Notes: a model not told the origin generated them from the sequence alone. 64,000 bases of DNA from Xanthomonas arboricola pv. juglandis (GCF_001013475.1 NZ_JZEF01000005.1:135440-199439), one strand, 5' to 3'. Counted from the first letter of the stretch, positions 8,649 through 19,421 are shown. Translations and numbers: made by a program.

Positions 8649-9416
8649 ATGGCCGCGCCCTCCTCCGCCCAACGCTTCAACGACCGAGTCGCGGCCTATG
8701 TGCGCTACCGGCCGAGCTATCCGCCGCAGCTGCTGCGCTGGCTGCACGAAGAGCTGGGCCTGACACCGGCCACCGCGGTGGCCGATATCGGTGCCGGCAC
8801 CGGCATCTCCAGCCGGCTGTTTCTGGAGGCCGGTTATCCGGTCACGGCGGTGGAACCCAATCCGGCCATGCGCGCAGCCGCGCAGCAGTGGCTGGCGGAG
8901 TTCCCCAAGTTCCGCGCGGTCGACGGCACCGCCGAGGCCACCGGGCTGGCCGATGCCAGCGTCGGCTTGGTGTCTGCGGCGCAGGCCTTCCACTGGTTCG
9001 ACGTGCAGGCGGTGCGTGCCGAGTGGGCGCGCATCCTGCAGCCCGGCGGGCTGGCGGTGATCTACTGGAACAGCCGCGAGCTGGACACCACCGACTTCCT
9101 GCGCGGCTACGAGCAATTGCTGCTGGACTACGGCACCGACTATTCGGCCGTGGCCGAACGCTATCAGGACGATGCCACCATGCAGGCGTGGTTCGGCGAA
9201 GGCTTCCGCGCGATGGCACGCTTTCCGAATGTGCAGCGGCTGGACTTCGACGCCTTGCGCGGCCGGCTGCTGTCTTCGTCCTATGCGCCGCTCGCGCATG
9301 ACCCACGCCATGCCCCGATGCTCGCCGCGCTGCGCACGCTGTTCGACGCGCATGCACGCGACGGGCTGATCGACTTCCAATACCAGACCCGGGTGTTCGC
9401 CGGGGGATTGAACTGA
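8649..9416 (+). CDS. Class I SAM-dependent methyltransferase
   Basis: A 255-residue methyltransferase. Motif I is [19 protein letters not shown] (about 40-58), with the acidic end of strand beta2 in [11 protein letters not shown] (about 62-72). A Methyltransf_11-type region follows ([27 protein letters not shown], then [14 protein letters not shown]). The ATG at 8649 lies 2 bp after the previous stop; the longer upstream frame overlaps the aldehyde dehydrogenase gene and is rejected. The family covers small-molecule methylation. The context, just before pyrD, does not reveal the substrate. Confidence 0.85.
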   Translation: MAAPSSAQRFNDRVAAYVRYRPSYPPQLLRWLHEELGLTPATAVADIGAGTGISSRLFLEAGYPVTAVEPNPAMRAAAQQWLAEFPKFRAVDGTAEATGLADASVGLVSAAQAFHWFDVQAVRAEWARILQPGGLAVIYWNSRELDTTDFLRGYEQLLLDYGTDYSAVAERYQDDATMQAWFGEGFRAMARFPNVQRLDFDALRGRLLSSSYAPLAHDPRHAPMLAALRTLFDAHARDGLIDFQYQTRVFAGGLN

Positions 9417-9421
9417 CCCGC

Positions 9422-10477
9422 ATGTATTCGCTTGCCCGCCCCTTGCTGTTTTCCCTCGATGCTGAGCGCGCCCACGCGCTGGCATTGCGCTCCATCGATG
9501 TCGCCTACCGCACCGGCACCACGCCGCTGCTGGCCAAGCGCCCGGTGCCGCTGCCGACGCCGGCTTTCGGTCTGATATTTCCCAACCCGGTCGGGCTCGG
9601 TGCCGGCCTGGACAAGAACGGCGAGCACATCGATGCGCTGCTCGCGCTGGGTTTCGGCTTCGTCGAGATCGGCACGGTGACGCCGCGGCCGCAGGAAGGC
9701 AATCCCAAACCGCGCATGTTCCGCTTGCCGGAATACCAAGCGGTGATCAACCGCATGGGCTTCAACAACCTGGGCGTGGACGTGCTGGTGGCCAACGTGC
9801 AACGCGCGCGGCGTCGTGGCGGCCTGCTCGGCATCAACATCGGCAAGAACAAGGACACGCCCAACGAGGAAGCGACCAGCGACTACCGCTATTGCATGGA
9901 GCGCGTCTACCCGCTGGCCGACTACATTACGGTCAACATCTCGTCGCCCAACACCGCCGGCTTGCGCGAACTGCAGGAAGAACAGGCGCTGCGCCGGCTT
10001 ATCGCCGATCTGCGCGACACCCAGGAAGCCCTGGCCGCGCAACACGGCAAGCGCGTGCCGATGCTGGTGAAGGTGGCCCCCGATCTCAACGACCGCGACA
10101 TCGATGCGGCCGCGCGCGTGCTGGCCGATCTGGCGGTGGATGGCGTGATCGCCACCAACACCACGGTAACGCGCACCCTGATCGCCAACCATCCGCTGGC
10201 TGCCGAGGCCGGCGGCCTGTCGGGCGCGCCACTGCTGGGGCAATCCACGCTGGTGCTGCGCCGCCTGCGCGCACGCCTGCCGGAGTCGATTCCGTTGATC
10301 GGCGTGGGCGGCATCAACTCCGGTGCGGATGCGGTGGCCAAGATGGCAGCCGGCGCGACCCTGGTGCAGTGCTACAGCGGCCTGGTCTATCGCGGGCCGC
10401 CGCTGATCGGCGAATGCGTAGACGCGATCCGTCGCCGCCGCGAAGCGCCCAGCGGCGGTGCGGTGTCGCCGCTATGA
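9422..10477 (+). CDS. pyrD: Dihydroorotate dehydrogenase (quinone), class 2
   Basis: A 351-residue class 2 PyrD. It has the N-terminal helical membrane-association region [23 protein letters not shown], the FMN/quinone region [16 protein letters not shown], the signature [23 protein letters not shown] and the catalytic serine in [34 protein letters not shown] near the C-terminus binds the FMN phosphate. It oxidises dihydroorotate to orotate at the inner membrane, passing electrons to ubiquinone, in pyrimidine synthesis. The stop overlaps the murB start by 4 bp (ATGA). Confidence 0.97.
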   Translation: MYSLARPLLFSLDAERAHALALRSIDVAYRTGTTPLLAKRPVPLPTPAFGLIFPNPVGLGAGLDKNGEHIDALLALGFGFVEIGTVTPRPQEGNPKPRMFRLPEYQAVINRMGFNNLGVDVLVANVQRARRRGGLLGINIGKNKDTPNEEATSDYRYCMERVYPLADYITVNISSPNTAGLRELQEEQALRRLIADLRDTQEALAAQHGKRVPMLVKVAPDLNDRDIDAAARVLADLAVDGVIATNTTVTRTLIANHPLAAEAGGLSGAPLLGQSTLVLRRLRARLPESIPLIGVGGINSGADAVAKMAAGATLVQCYSGLVYRGPPLIGECVDAIRRRREAPSGGAVSPL

Positions 10478-11526
10478 GCGATGCAACGCAAGCCGGCTGG
10501 CGTTTGAGCGAACACGCGCCCCTGCGCGCGCTCAATACCTTTCATGTCGATGCCACGGCGCGCTGGTTGCTGAGCATCCACATAGCCGATGCCTTGCCGC
10601 AGGCGCTGGCGGCGCCGGAGATCGCCGGGCAACCGCTGCTGGTGTTGGGTAGCGGCAGCAACGTGCTGCTGGCCGGCGACCCGCCGGGCTGCGTGCTGTG
10701 TTTCGAAAACCGCGACATCGCCATCATCGCGCACCATGCCGACCACGCCATCGTGCGCGCCGGTGCCGGCGTCAACTGGCACGCGCTGGTGCTGTATTCG
10801 CTGCAGCAAGGCCTGTCGGGGCTGGAGAATCTGGCCTTGATTCCCGGCACCGTCGGCGCCTGCCCGATCCAGAACATCGGCGCATACGGCGCGCAGGTGG
10901 GCGACTTCATCCATGTGGTGGACGCCTTTGATCTGCATGCCCAGCAGTTCGTGCGGCTGACCGCGGCCGAGTGCGCCTTTGCCTATCGCGACAGCGTGTT
11001 CAAGCAGCAGCCGGAGCGTTATCTGATCGTCGCGGTGGAATTCAATCTGCCGCTGCTGCACGAGTTGCGGCTGGACTACGCCGGCATCCGCGAGGAGCTG
11101 GCGAGCATGGGCGCCGACCTGGCCGGTGCCGCCGATGTGGCGCAGGCGGTGATCAACATCCGTCGGCGCAAACTGCCGGACCCGGATGTGCTCGGCAATG
11201 CCGGCAGCTTCTTCAAGAATCCCTTGCTGCCCAGCGAGCAGATCGCCGCGCTGCAGGCCACCTTTGCCGATATGCCGGTGTATCCCGGCGAACAGCCTGG
11301 CCAGGGCAAGTTGTCGGCGGCCTGGTTGATCGAGCAGTGCGGCTGGAAAGGCCGGCGCGAAGGCGATGCCGGGGTGTCGCCGGATCACGCCCTGGTGCTG
11401 GTCAACTACGGCACCGCCAGCGGTGCGCAGCTGCTGGACTTTGCGCGGCGCATCGCCGAATCGGTGCGCGAGCGTTACTCGGTGATCCTGGAGCCGGAGC
11501 CGCGCATCATCGGAGCGCATTGGTGA
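10474..11526 (+). CDS. murB: UDP-N-acetylenolpyruvoylglucosamine reductase
   Basis: A 350-residue MurB. The FAD-binding domain begins [14 protein letters not shown] and [15 protein letters not shown]. The core contains [24 protein letters not shown] and YRDSVFK. The catalytic serine lies in [11 protein letters not shown], and the C-terminal EPEPRIIG carries the conserved glutamate. The length and YRxSxF signature fit type I (E. coli-like) MurB. It reduces UDP-GlcNAc-enolpyruvate with NADPH in peptidoglycan precursor synthesis. The ATG overlaps pyrD by 4 bp, and the stop TGA overlaps the GTG of the next gene. Confidence 0.96.
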   Translation: MSDATQAGWRLSEHAPLRALNTFHVDATARWLLSIHIADALPQALAAPEIAGQPLLVLGSGSNVLLAGDPPGCVLCFENRDIAIIAHHADHAIVRAGAGVNWHALVLYSLQQGLSGLENLALIPGTVGACPIQNIGAYGAQVGDFIHVVDAFDLHAQQFVRLTAAECAFAYRDSVFKQQPERYLIVAVEFNLPLLHELRLDYAGIREELASMGADLAGAADVAQAVINIRRRKLPDPDVLGNAGSFFKNPLLPSEQIAALQATFADMPVYPGEQPGQGKLSAAWLIEQCGWKGRREGDAGVSPDHALVLVNYGTASGAQLLDFARRIAESVRERYSVILEPEPRIIGAHW

Positions 11527-12431
11527 CAGCGCAGCAGGCATCACGACGTGCTGCGCTGTGGATGCTCACCAGTACCTTCGCCTTCGGCCTGATGGCCATC
11601 TGCATCCGGCTGGCCTCGGGCACGATCGCCACCACCGAGATCGCGTTCTTTCGCAATGCGTTCGGGCTGTTGGCCCTGTTGCCGCTGATCCTGCGCGCCG
11701 GCAAGGCGCTGCCGCGCACACGGCAATTGCCGCAGTACCTGGCACGCACCCTGATCGGCCTGGCGTCGATGCTGTGCGGGTTCTGGGCGATCGGCCATCT
11801 GCCGTTGTCGCAGGCGATCTCGCTGTCGTATTCCACCCCGTTGTTCGTCACCGTGCTGGCCGTGGTGTGGCTGCACGAACAGGTGCGCCTGCGCCGCTGG
11901 CTGGCGGTGGCGGCCGGATTCATCGGCGTGTTGGTGATCCTGCGGCCGGGCTCGTCCACCTTTACGCCCGGCCTGCTGATTGCGCTGCTGGCAGCGGTGA
12001 TCAGCGCCGTGGTGGCGATCCAGATCAAGCAGCTCTCGCGCAGCGACGACTCGGACACCGTGGTGTTCTACACCTATGTGTTCTGGGTGCCGATGTCGCT
12101 GATTCCGGCGCTGTTCCAGTGGAGCTGGCCGCAGGGCATCGACTGGCTCTGGCTGGCGGCGACCGGCATCTTCGGTACCGCCGGCCAGCTGTTCTGGACG
12201 CGCGCGCTCAAGCTTGGCGAAGTCTCCGCACTGCAGCCGATCAGCTTCATGCAGCTGCCGCTGGTGGCGCTGCTGGGCTGGTGGCTGTTCGGCGAGGCGA
12301 TCGAACACCATACCCTGATCGGTGCGGCCATCATCATCTGCGCCAATGTCTACATCGCCCATCGTGAAAGCGTGCTGGCGCGTCGCGCCGCCACGCACGC
12401 ACCGCTGGAAGGCGCAAAACCGGGCGAGTGA
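11523..12431 (+). CDS. EamA/DMT-family inner-membrane transporter
   Basis: About 302 residues with ten predicted hydrophobic segments arranged as two EamA repeats (for example [45 protein letters not shown]). The conserved end of repeat two is [21 protein letters not shown]. The start is taken as GTG at 11523, which overlaps the murB stop as GTGA. The first in-frame ATG is at 11562 and would remove the start of the first helix. Family members export metabolites or amino acids. The substrate here is unknown. Confidence 0.85.
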   Translation: MTAQQASRRAALWMLTSTFAFGLMAICIRLASGTIATTEIAFFRNAFGLLALLPLILRAGKALPRTRQLPQYLARTLIGLASMLCGFWAIGHLPLSQAISLSYSTPLFVTVLAVVWLHEQVRLRRWLAVAAGFIGVLVILRPGSSTFTPGLLIALLAAVISAVVAIQIKQLSRSDDSDTVVFYTYVFWVPMSLIPALFQWSWPQGIDWLWLAATGIFGTAGQLFWTRALKLGEVSALQPISFMQLPLVALLGWWLFGEAIEHHTLIGAAIIICANVYIAHRESVLARRAATHAPLEGAKPGE

Positions 12432-12571
12432 TCGACCGTCTGCGAGCGGCCTGACCGGCCCGCGCGGTGGCGTGGCGACGATGCCGACGTACACTGCGCT
12501 GGTACGCGCTCCCCGGCCATTGAAGGGGCGATGCGCACGCACTTCGTTGACTGTTCCAAGGTGAGGTCGGC

Positions 12572-13276
12572 ATGCCGGTTCCAAGCAAAACCATCGGCCT
12601 GATCGGCGGCATGAGCTGGGAATCCACCCTGCCCTATTACCGCATCATCAACCAGCGGGTGCGCCTGGCCTGCGGCGGCCTGCATTCGGCCAGGCTGTTG
12701 CTGTACAGCGTCAATTTCCATGAGATCGAGCGCCTGCAACACGCCGGCGACTGGGACGGCGCAGGCCAGGCAATGGCGGCAGCGGCGCGCGCGCTGCATG
12801 CCGGCGGTGCCGACTTCCTGGTGCTGTGCACCAACACCATGCATTGCGTTGCCGATGCGATCACCTCCGCAACGCCGCTGCCATTGCTGCATATCGCCGA
12901 TGCCACCGCCGATGCGTTGATTGCCGCGGGGGTCACCCGGGTCGGGCTGCTCGGCACGCGTTTCACCATGGAACAGCCGTTCTATCGCGAGCGCCTGGCT
13001 GCGCGTGGCCTGCAGGTGCTGGTACCGCCGGCCGACGCACGCGCGCAACTGCATCGGGTGATTTACGACGAACTCTGCCAGGGCATCATCCGGCCGGAGT
13101 CGCGCGGCTATTTCCGCCAGGTCATGGCCGACCTCGGCCAGGAGGGTGCGCAAGCGATCATCCTGGGCTGCACCGAGATTTCGCTGCTGGTGGACAGCAG
13201 CGATGCGCAGCTGCCGTTGTTCGACACCACCGCACTGCATGCCGAAGCGGCGGCGCACGCAAGTGTGCGCGACTGA
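12572..13276 (+). CDS. Aspartate/glutamate racemase family protein (YgeA-like)
   Basis: A 234-residue pseudo-symmetric racemase. The N-terminal signature is IGLIGGMSWESTLPYYRIIN. Both catalytic cysteines are present: C86 in LVLCTNTMH and C200 in ILGCTEISLL. It is preceded by AAGGTGAGG, a good ribosome site. Members interconvert L- and D-amino acids without PLP. E. coli YgeA acts broadly on homoserine, Arg and Lys, so the true substrate cannot be assigned. It stands alone between two transporter genes. Confidence 0.88.
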   Translation: MPVPSKTIGLIGGMSWESTLPYYRIINQRVRLACGGLHSARLLLYSVNFHEIERLQHAGDWDGAGQAMAAAARALHAGGADFLVLCTNTMHCVADAITSATPLPLLHIADATADALIAAGVTRVGLLGTRFTMEQPFYRERLAARGLQVLVPPADARAQLHRVIYDELCQGIIRPESRGYFRQVMADLGQEGAQAIILGCTEISLLVDSSDAQLPLFDTTALHAEAAAHASVRD

Positions 13277-13441
13277 TCGGCACCGAAGGCGCAGCCAGCG
13301 CGCCTTTCCCGAAGTGCACGCGCCCGGCCGTGGCGGGCGAGCGTGCAAGCTGCGCGTTGCCGCAGCGATGCCACTGACGACGCCTACCTCACTGCTCCAG
13401 CACGCGCATGCGCGCGAGCACCTGCCACAGGATGTCATGCC

Positions 13442-14740
13442 TTGAAGACCCCTTCCGCAACAGGCACTGCACCCGCAAGCCAGCTCACACGCGGCGACTA
13501 CAAGACGCTGGGCCTGTCCGCCCTGGGCGGCGCGCTGGAATTCTACGACTTCATCATCTTCATCTTCTTCGCGACGGTGCTGGGAGAGCTGTTCTTTCCG
13601 CCAGGCATACCGGACTGGATGCGGCAGTTGCAGACTTTCGGCATCTTTGCTGCCGGCTACCTGATCCGTCCGCTGGGCGGGATCGTGATGGCGCACTTCG
13701 GCGATCTGCTCGGTCGCAAGCGCATGTTCGCGCTGAGCATCGGGTTGATGGCCTTGCCAACGCTGGCCATCGGCGTGCTGCCGACCTATGCGCAGATCGG
13801 CCTGGCCGCCCCGCTACTGCTGCTGACGATGCGGTTGCTGCAGGGCGCGGCCATCGGCGGCGAAGTTCCCAGTGCATGGGTCTTCGTCGCAGAGCACGTG
13901 CCTGCGCAACGCAGGGGACTGGCTTGCGGAACACTGACCGCCGGCCTGGCCGCCGGGGTGTTGCTCGGTTCGCTCAGCGCCGGGGCGATCAATCGCGCTT
14001 TCACGCCGCAGGAAATCGCCGACTATGCCTGGCGCCTGCCGTTTTTGGCCGGCGGCCTCTTCGGCCTGCTTTCCGTGTATCTGCGGCGTTGGCTGCACGA
14101 AACGCCGGTGTTCGCCGAGCTGATGGCGATGCGTGCCGTCGCGCGTGAAACGCCGCTCAAACTGGTGCTGCGCGATCATCCACGCAGTGTGGCGCAGTCG
14201 TTGTGGCTGACCTGGATGGTGGCAGCCGGGGTGCTGGTGGTGTCGTTGATGACGCCAACGCTGTTGCAGAGCGCGTACCACTACCCGGCAGCGGTCGCCT
14301 TGCAGGCCAACCTGCTCGCGGTCCTGTTGCAGGCGGTCGGCTCGATCGTGGCCGGCGCCTTGTCCGATCGCTGCGGCAATGGACGTGTGCTGCTTGCCGG
14401 CAGCGTGTTCCTGGGCGCCAGCGCCTGGCTGTTCTATCGCCTGGCCGGTGATCCGCAGTTGCTGTTTCCGCTGTACGCCCTGCTGGGCGCGGCGCTCGGC
14501 GTCCTGGGGGCGGTTCCGCGCGTCATGGTCGAAGCGTTTCCGCCGGTGGTGCGCCTGTCCGGCGTGTCGTTCGCCTACAACCTGGGCTATGCGGTATTCG
14601 GTGGCCTGACCCCGCTGGTGGTGGTGATGTTGCTCAAGCAGCACCCGATGGGACCGGCGTATTACATGATTCTGCTGGCCGCGATCGGCAGCGTGATCGG
14701 GCTGCAGTTGTGGCGCCGGGAGCGCGTACGTCGTTACTGA
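13442..14740 (+). CDS. MFS transporter, metabolite:H+ symporter type
   Basis: About 432 residues, 12 hydrophobic segments. The first helix begins ALGGALEFYDFIIFIFFATVLGELFFPP, and the MFS motif A is GDLLGRKRMFALS. The layout and the EFYDF signature resemble the metabolite:H+ symporter subfamily (ShiA/ProP/KgtP). I take a TTG at 13442 as start, with AGGA about 9 bases upstream. The longer in-frame N-terminus lacks features and runs into the gap after the racemase. The substrate is unknown. It converges with the PAP2 gene 78 bp away. Confidence 0.82.
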   Translation: MKTPSATGTAPASQLTRGDYKTLGLSALGGALEFYDFIIFIFFATVLGELFFPPGIPDWMRQLQTFGIFAAGYLIRPLGGIVMAHFGDLLGRKRMFALSIGLMALPTLAIGVLPTYAQIGLAAPLLLLTMRLLQGAAIGGEVPSAWVFVAEHVPAQRRGLACGTLTAGLAAGVLLGSLSAGAINRAFTPQEIADYAWRLPFLAGGLFGLLSVYLRRWLHETPVFAELMAMRAVARETPLKLVLRDHPRSVAQSLWLTWMVAAGVLVVSLMTPTLLQSAYHYPAAVALQANLLAVLLQAVGSIVAGALSDRCGNGRVLLAGSVFLGASAWLFYRLAGDPQLLFPLYALLGAALGVLGAVPRVMVEAFPPVVRLSGVSFAYNLGYAVFGGLTPLVVVMLLKQHPMGPAYYMILLAAIGSVIGLQLWRRERVRRY

Positions 14741-14818
14741 GTCGAACGCCGTGCCGGTCTGCGCCAGTCCCGGTCACACGCCTGCGCCGACCACGTTCGA
14801 CGTCGCGCGGCCGTGCCC

Positions 14819-15517
14819 TCAGGCCGAGGTGAGATGGCGGCGCCAATGCGGCCGCCGTGCGCCGCGAAACATCACCAGATACAGCCCGACCACCCATACC
14901 AGCGCGGCCGACCAGCCGCCCAGGATGTCGGAGGGATAATGCACGCCCAGGTAGATCCGCGACACGCCGACCAATACCGCGAACAGGCTGGCGGCAATGG
15001 TCACCGGCCAGCGCCAGCGCGTGTTCCAGGCCAGCGCGATGAGCACCGCGGCGAGCGTCATCGAGCCCATCGCATGACCGCTGGGAAAGCTGAAAGTGCT
15101 TTCCGGGGCGATCGATTCCCACAGGCTCGGGCGGTCGCGCTGGAACACCTGCTTGGCGCCCATGTTCAACAAGGCCGAGCCACCAAAGCCGAGTGCGGCA
15201 AAGGTTCCCTCGCGCCAGCGCCGCAACATCAGCAACACCAGCACGATGGCGATATCGGCCGGGATCACCCCGTATTGGTAGCCGATCTTGGAGATCACCC
15301 CGAAAAACGCATCCAGCCCCGGCGTGGCGATGCTGCGCATGCTCCACAGCAGGGGCTCGTCGAAATAGAAATTTTCCAGCTCGTGGACTTCGTCGGCCAG
15401 GTCGACGAACAAGCCCAAGGGCAACAGCACGCCGGCAAACAGCAATGCCATGCGCCACGCATTGCTACGCAGCCATCCCCTGAAACCGGCCGGCGATTCA
15501 GCCGGCGCGGCGGACAT
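14819..15517 (-). CDS. PAP2-family membrane phosphatase
   Basis: A 232-residue membrane protein with about six hydrophobic segments and all three PAP2 motifs: [19 protein letters not shown] and [12 protein letters not shown]. Such enzymes hydrolyse undecaprenyl diphosphate, phosphatidic acid or lipid A phosphates in the inner membrane, with the active site facing the periplasm. The start overlaps the 3' end of ispG by 20 bp on the same strand. ispG feeds isoprenoid synthesis, so a role in undecaprenyl diphosphate recycling is a reasonable guess. Confidence 0.88.
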   Translation of the reverse strand: MSAAPAESPAGFRGWLRSNAWRMALLFAGVLLPLGLFVDLADEVHELENFYFDEPLLWSMRSIATPGLDAFFGVISKIGYQYGVIPADIAIVLVLLMLRRWREGTFAALGFGGSALLNMGAKQVFQRDRPSLWESIAPESTFSFPSGHAMGSMTLAAVLIALAWNTRWRWPVTIAASLFAVLVGVSRIYLGVHYPSDILGGWSAALVWVVGLYLVMFRGARRPHWRRHLTSA

Positions 15518-16763
15518 AGGTGCGTTCGACGTACTGATCGATCAGATCGATGAACTCGTAGGCGATGTTTTCGCCACGCAAGGTGACGCTTTTTTCGCCA
15601 TCGATGAACACCGGCGCCGACGGCGCCTCGCCGGTGCCCGGCAACGAGATGCCGATGTTGGCGTGGCGCGATTCGCCCGGCCCATTGACCACGCAGCCCA
15701 TCACCGCCAGGGTCATGTTTTCCGCGCCGGGGTTGCTGATCTTCCACTCCGGCATCTTGGCGCGCACATGGTTCTGCACCACGCCGGCCAGTTCCTGGAA
15801 GAACTCGGAGGTGGTGCGGCCGCAGCCCGGGCAGGCCGTGACCATCGGCGTGAAGGCGCGCTGGCCGGTGGTCTGCAGCAGTTCCTGCGCGACGATCACT
15901 TCCTGGGTGCGCGACTGGCCCGGTTCCGGCGTCAGCGAGATGCGGATGGTGTCGCCGATGCCTTCCTGCAGCAGCACGCTCAGCGCCGCAGCCGAGGCCA
16001 CGATGCCCTTGCTGCCGATGCCGGCCTCGGTCAGGCCCAGATGCAGCGCAAAGTCGCAGCGGCTCGCCATGTCGCGATACACCGCGATCAGCTCCTGCAC
16101 ACCGGATACCTTGGCCGACAGGATGATGCGCTCGCGCGCCAGCCCCAGCTCCACCGCGCGCTCGGCCGAATCCACTGCCGAACGGATCAAGGCCTCGCGC
16201 AGCACGCGACCGGCATCCCAGGGCGTGGCGCGTTGCGAGTTCTCGTCCATCAGCTGCGCAGCCAGCGACTGGTCCAGCGAGCCCCAGTTGGCGCCGATGC
16301 GCACCGGTTTGTCGTACTTGATGGCGAACTCGATCAACTGCGCGAACTGCAGGTCCTTCTTCTTGCCGAAGCCGACATTGCCCGGATTGATGCGGTACTT
16401 GGCCAGCGCTTCGGCGCAGGCCGGCTCGGCGGCGAGCAACTGGTGACCGTTGTAATGGAAATCGCCGATCAACGGCACCTCGATCCCCATCATGCGCAGC
16501 TTGTCGACGATGCGCGGAATGGCCGCGGCCGACTCGGCGTTGTTGACGGTCAGGCGCACCATTTCCGAGCCGGCGCGCCACAGGTCGGCCACCTGCTTGA
16601 CGCTGCCGGCGATGTCGGCGGTATCGGTATTGGTCATCGACTGGACGACCACCGGGTGGCCGCCGCCCACAGTCACGCTGCCGATCTTGACGGCCTGGGT
16701 GATGCGGCGCGGCCAGGCGGTGGCGTCGGCGGGAGGGGTTGGGCGAGTCACGGCGTCGTACAT
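15498..16763 (-). CDS. ispG: 4-hydroxy-3-methylbut-2-en-1-yl diphosphate synthase
   Basis: A 421-residue IspG (GcpE). It opens with [31 protein letters not shown]. The [4Fe-4S] cysteines are visible in [16 protein letters not shown] and [12 protein letters not shown], followed by the conserved [12 protein letters not shown]. It converts MEcPP to HMBPP in the MEP isoprenoid pathway. The length matches gammaproteobacterial IspG with the extra linker between TIM barrel and cluster domain. It is divergent from the regB-like gene, with 117 bp between them. Confidence 0.97.
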   Translation of the reverse strand: MYDAVTRPTPPADATAWPRRITQAVKIGSVTVGGGHPVVVQSMTNTDTADIAGSVKQVADLWRAGSEMVRLTVNNAESAAAIPRIVDKLRMMGIEVPLIGDFHYNGHQLLAAEPACAEALAKYRINPGNVGFGKKKDLQFAQLIEFAIKYDKPVRIGANWGSLDQSLAAQLMDENSQRATPWDAGRVLREALIRSAVDSAERAVELGLARERIILSAKVSGVQELIAVYRDMASRCDFALHLGLTEAGIGSKGIVASAAALSVLLQEGIGDTIRISLTPEPGQSRTQEVIVAQELLQTTGQRAFTPMVTACPGCGRTTSEFFQELAGVVQNHVRAKMPEWKISNPGAENMTLAVMGCVVNGPGESRHANIGISLPGTGEAPSAPVFIDGEKSVTLRGENIAYEFIDLIDQYVERTYVRRAG

Positions 16764-16880
16764 CGCGGTATTTTAGCCTGTCATCGGTCCGCTCACAGCT
16801 GAAGCGCTGCGCGGGTCGTCTTCCGGGCCGATGCGACGGTTTGTCGCAGGCCGCCACGCCCCCGAGCGCATAGCATTGCC

Positions 16881-18110
16881 GTGATGAATTCCTCAGACGC
16901 CTCCTTCCTGCGGACCCTGTGCAGCCTGCGCTGGCTGGCTACCGCCGGCCAGGCCGCCACCATCCTGGTCGCCACCGGCCTGATGGGCCTGGACCTGCCG
17001 CAGCAACCCTTGTGGGCCGGCGTGGCCGCACTGGCGGTGTTCAACCTGTATGCGCAATTGCGGGTGGCCCACCGTGGCGCGGTCAGCCCGGCCACCGAGT
17101 TCGGCCATATCCTGGTCGATGTCACCGTGCTGACCTGGATGGTGGGCTGGAGCGGCGGCATCGCCAACCCGTTCGGCTCGCTGTTCCTGGTGCTGATCGC
17201 GCTGGCCGCGCTGGCCCTGCCGCTGGGCTGGGCGATGGCCGTGGCGGCGTCCTGTGTCGCCGGCTATGTGATCAGTGCGGCGTTCGGCCTGCCGCTGCCC
17301 TACGGCAGCTTCGACCCGCTCAGCCTGCACATGTGGGGCATGGCAGCCAACTTCCTGCTGTCGACGGTGGTGGTGCTGGCCTTTGCCACCCGGCTGGCCT
17401 TGTCGATGCGCGAACGCGAGCGCGAGATCTCCACGCTGCGCGAGCGCTTTGCGCGTAACGAGGGCATCGTCGCGCTGGCCACGCATGCCGCCTCGGTGGC
17501 ACATGAACTCAACACGCCACTGGCGACGATGACCCTGCTGGTCGACGACATCGCCGACCAATGCGACCAGGGCGAATTGCGCGAGGATCTGGACACCCTG
17601 CGCGAACTGCTGGTGCAGTGCCACGAGCGCGTGCTGGCGCTGGCCGCACCGGCCGACAACGGCCACCTCAGCCGCGAGGTGGCGGTCAAGGACGTGCTGG
17701 AACAATGGCGGCTGGTACGCCCGACCATCGAGCTGCGCCGCAACGACGACGCACCGATGCGCCTGCTGCTGCAGCCCGGCGTCAGCCATCTGCTGATGGT
17801 GCTGCTCAATAATGCGGCCGATGCCGGCGAACGCGCCGGCCGGCCGCAGATCGATCTCACCCTGCGCGTGGAGCAGGACCATCTCAGCGGCGAAGTCCGC
17901 GACTATGGTCCGGGTTTCGACACCTCGCAGGCCATGCTGCCGGGCACCTTGTTCAACAGCGGCAAGCACGACGGCATGGGCGTCGGGCTGGCGCTCTCGC
18001 ACGCCACCGTCGAGCGGCTGCAGGGCGAGTTGTGGATGCTGCCCGCCGAAGGCAGCGGCGCCCGTGTCGGTTTCCGTCTGCCGCTCTCCGAACACGAGGC
18101 ACTCGCATGA
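16881..18110 (+). CDS. regB: RegB/PrrB-family sensor histidine kinase
   Basis: A 409-residue membrane histidine kinase. Six hydrophobic segments fill residues 1-170 and carry the RegB ubiquinone-binding heptapeptide GGIANPF at 92-98. The H-box VAHELNTPLATM has the phospho-acceptor at H208. C247 in LLVQCHERVL falls where RegB has its redox-active cysteine. The N-box LLNNAADAG and G-boxes DYGPGFD and DGMGVGLALS complete the ATPase domain. RegB senses the redox state of the quinone pool. The start is GTG at 16881 or the adjacent ATG at 16884. The stop overlaps the response regulator gene (ATGA). Confidence 0.9.
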   Translation: MMNSSDASFLRTLCSLRWLATAGQAATILVATGLMGLDLPQQPLWAGVAALAVFNLYAQLRVAHRGAVSPATEFGHILVDVTVLTWMVGWSGGIANPFGSLFLVLIALAALALPLGWAMAVAASCVAGYVISAAFGLPLPYGSFDPLSLHMWGMAANFLLSTVVVLAFATRLALSMREREREISTLRERFARNEGIVALATHAASVAHELNTPLATMTLLVDDIADQCDQGELREDLDTLRELLVQCHERVLALAAPADNGHLSREVAVKDVLEQWRLVRPTIELRRNDDAPMRLLLQPGVSHLLMVLLNNAADAGERAGRPQIDLTLRVEQDHLSGEVRDYGPGFDTSQAMLPGTLFNSGKHDGMGVGLALSHATVERLQGELWMLPAEGSGARVGFRLPLSEHEALA

Positions 18111-18685
18111 CAAGCACTCCCCTGCGTACCGGCCTGCTGGTCGACGACGACACCCTGTACCTGCGCACGCTGCAGCGCAGCCTCGCCCGCCGCGGCGTGG
18201 AAACCCTGACCGCCACCGACGCGGCCAGTGCCCTGTCGACCGCACGCAGCGCCTTGCCCGATTTCGCCTTGATCGACCTCAAGCTCGGCCACGATTCCGG
18301 CCTGAGCCTGATCCAGCCGCTGCGCGAGATCCGCGCCGACATGCGCATCCTGCTGGTCACCGGCTACGCGAGCATCGCCACCGCAGTGGAGGCGATCAAG
18401 CTCGGCGCCGACGACTACCTGCCCAAGCCTGCCAATATCCCGACCATCATGCGGGCGCTGGGCGAAGAGGACGACGAGCTGCCGGAGCCGGACGAAGAAG
18501 AAACCGCGCGGGAAATGATGACACCGCTCAGCCGCCTGCAGTGGGAGCACATCCAGCAAGCGCTGCACGAGACCGGCGGCAATGTCTCCGCCGCCGCCCG
18601 CCTGCTCGGCATGCACCGCCGCTCGCTGCAGCGCAAGCTGACCAAGCGGCCAAGCCCGGGGCCGTTACGCGAGCCCGGGCGTTGA
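18107..18685 (+). CDS. regA: RegA/ActR-like response regulator with Fis-type HTH
   Basis: A 192-residue response regulator. The receiver domain begins GLLVDDDTLYLRTLQRSL, with the phospho-acceptor D57 in ALIDLKLG, T in LLVTGYAS and K in DDYLPKP. An acidic linker follows (EEDDELPEPDEEE, about 120-135), then a Fis-type helix-turn-helix at the C-terminus (ALHETGGNVSAAARLLGMHRRSLQRKL). This single-HTH layout is the RegA/PrrA/ActR class, partner of RegB. It overlaps the kinase gene by 4 bp. The longer frame upstream is a shadow of the kinase gene. Confidence 0.92.
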   Translation: MTSTPLRTGLLVDDDTLYLRTLQRSLARRGVETLTATDAASALSTARSALPDFALIDLKLGHDSGLSLIQPLREIRADMRILLVTGYASIATAVEAIKLGADDYLPKPANIPTIMRALGEEDDELPEPDEEETAREMMTPLSRLQWEHIQQALHETGGNVSAAARLLGMHRRSLQRKLTKRPSPGPLREPGR

Positions 18686-18812
18686 GGCCTGACATCGAGA
18701 CGTTGAACCGTGGCGTTTTTCAGGCGCTACCCGAGGCTTGATCCGTTCAACCATGGCGCTGTTTTTTTGGCGCGATCCGACGCTTAAGTCAAACGCTCGG
18801 TGAGTCGAGGGC

Positions 18813-18914
18813 GCGGTGCCCTCGCCGCTTGCGGGACACGCCGTGAATCCGTCCATGGAGGCTCCTTGGCGGCGTCCATGCCGCCAAGGGTCCCGCAACC
18901 GGCAAGGACACCGC
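18813..18914 (-). repeat. 102-bp palindromic element, copy 0 (inverted orientation)
   Basis: The outer arms GCGGTGCCCTCGCCG...GCGGGA and TCCCGCAACCGGC...ACACCGC pair imperfectly. The inner arms CTTGGCGGC / GCCGCCAAG pair perfectly around GTCCAT. The side arm ACGCCGTGAATCCGTCCATG matches the reverse complement of the corresponding segment of the three direct copies. This copy is therefore the same element in the opposite orientation and is more diverged. Confidence 0.65.
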
Positions 18915-19118
18915 GCAAGAGAGTTGGCCGGCTGCTTTCTTGAAAGCGTGTTGCTCGGCTTGCGGCAGCAGATGCGACGTTTGCAGCTTGCGTGTTGAAA
19001 GCCCGTTTGCTGCTCGGCTTGCGACGCGAAAATGGTCAAAGGTTGATCGAACGCTTAGTCATCCGACCAGCGCACGTCCTGCGTCGCTTCCACTATGGCA
19101 CCGACCATCTCGACGGGT

Positions 19119-19220
19119 CCTTGCCCGCCCATCGTCGCGGGACCTTACGCGGCATGGATGCCGCGTAAGAGCCTACATGGACGTACTTGCGGCGTGTCCT
19201 GCGATGGTGGACGGGCAAGG
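19119..19220 (+). repeat. 102-bp palindromic element, direct copy 1
   Basis: The outer arms are CCTTGCCCGCCCATCG... and ...CGATGGTGGACGGGCAAGG. The inner perfect hairpin is TTACGCGGC-ATGGAT-GCCGCGTAA. It repeats 201 bp further on with only a few changes. Such structure suggests a folded RNA or a mobile palindromic repeat rather than a coding unit. Confidence 0.75.
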
Positions 19221-19319
19221 GCCCTGCAGCAAACTCACAGCGTCGAGAACACGGCGAGGACACCGCACCGGTTTCCGGTTGCTCTGTCGAAACCATGCAC
19301 ACCGACCATCTCAACTGGT

Positions 19320-19421
19320 CCTTGCCCGCTCACCGTCGCGGGACCTTACGCGGCATGGATGCCGCGTAAGAGCCTACATGGACGTACTTGCGGCGTGTCC
19401 TGCGATGGTGGGCGGGCAAGG
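19320..19421 (+). repeat. 102-bp palindromic element, direct copy 2
   Basis: It is nearly identical to the copy starting at 19119, including the inner hairpin TTACGCGGC / GCCGCGTAA. The start is exactly 201 bp after copy 1, and the intervening spacer is also conserved, so the duplicated unit is the whole 201 bp and not only the palindrome. Confidence 0.75.
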
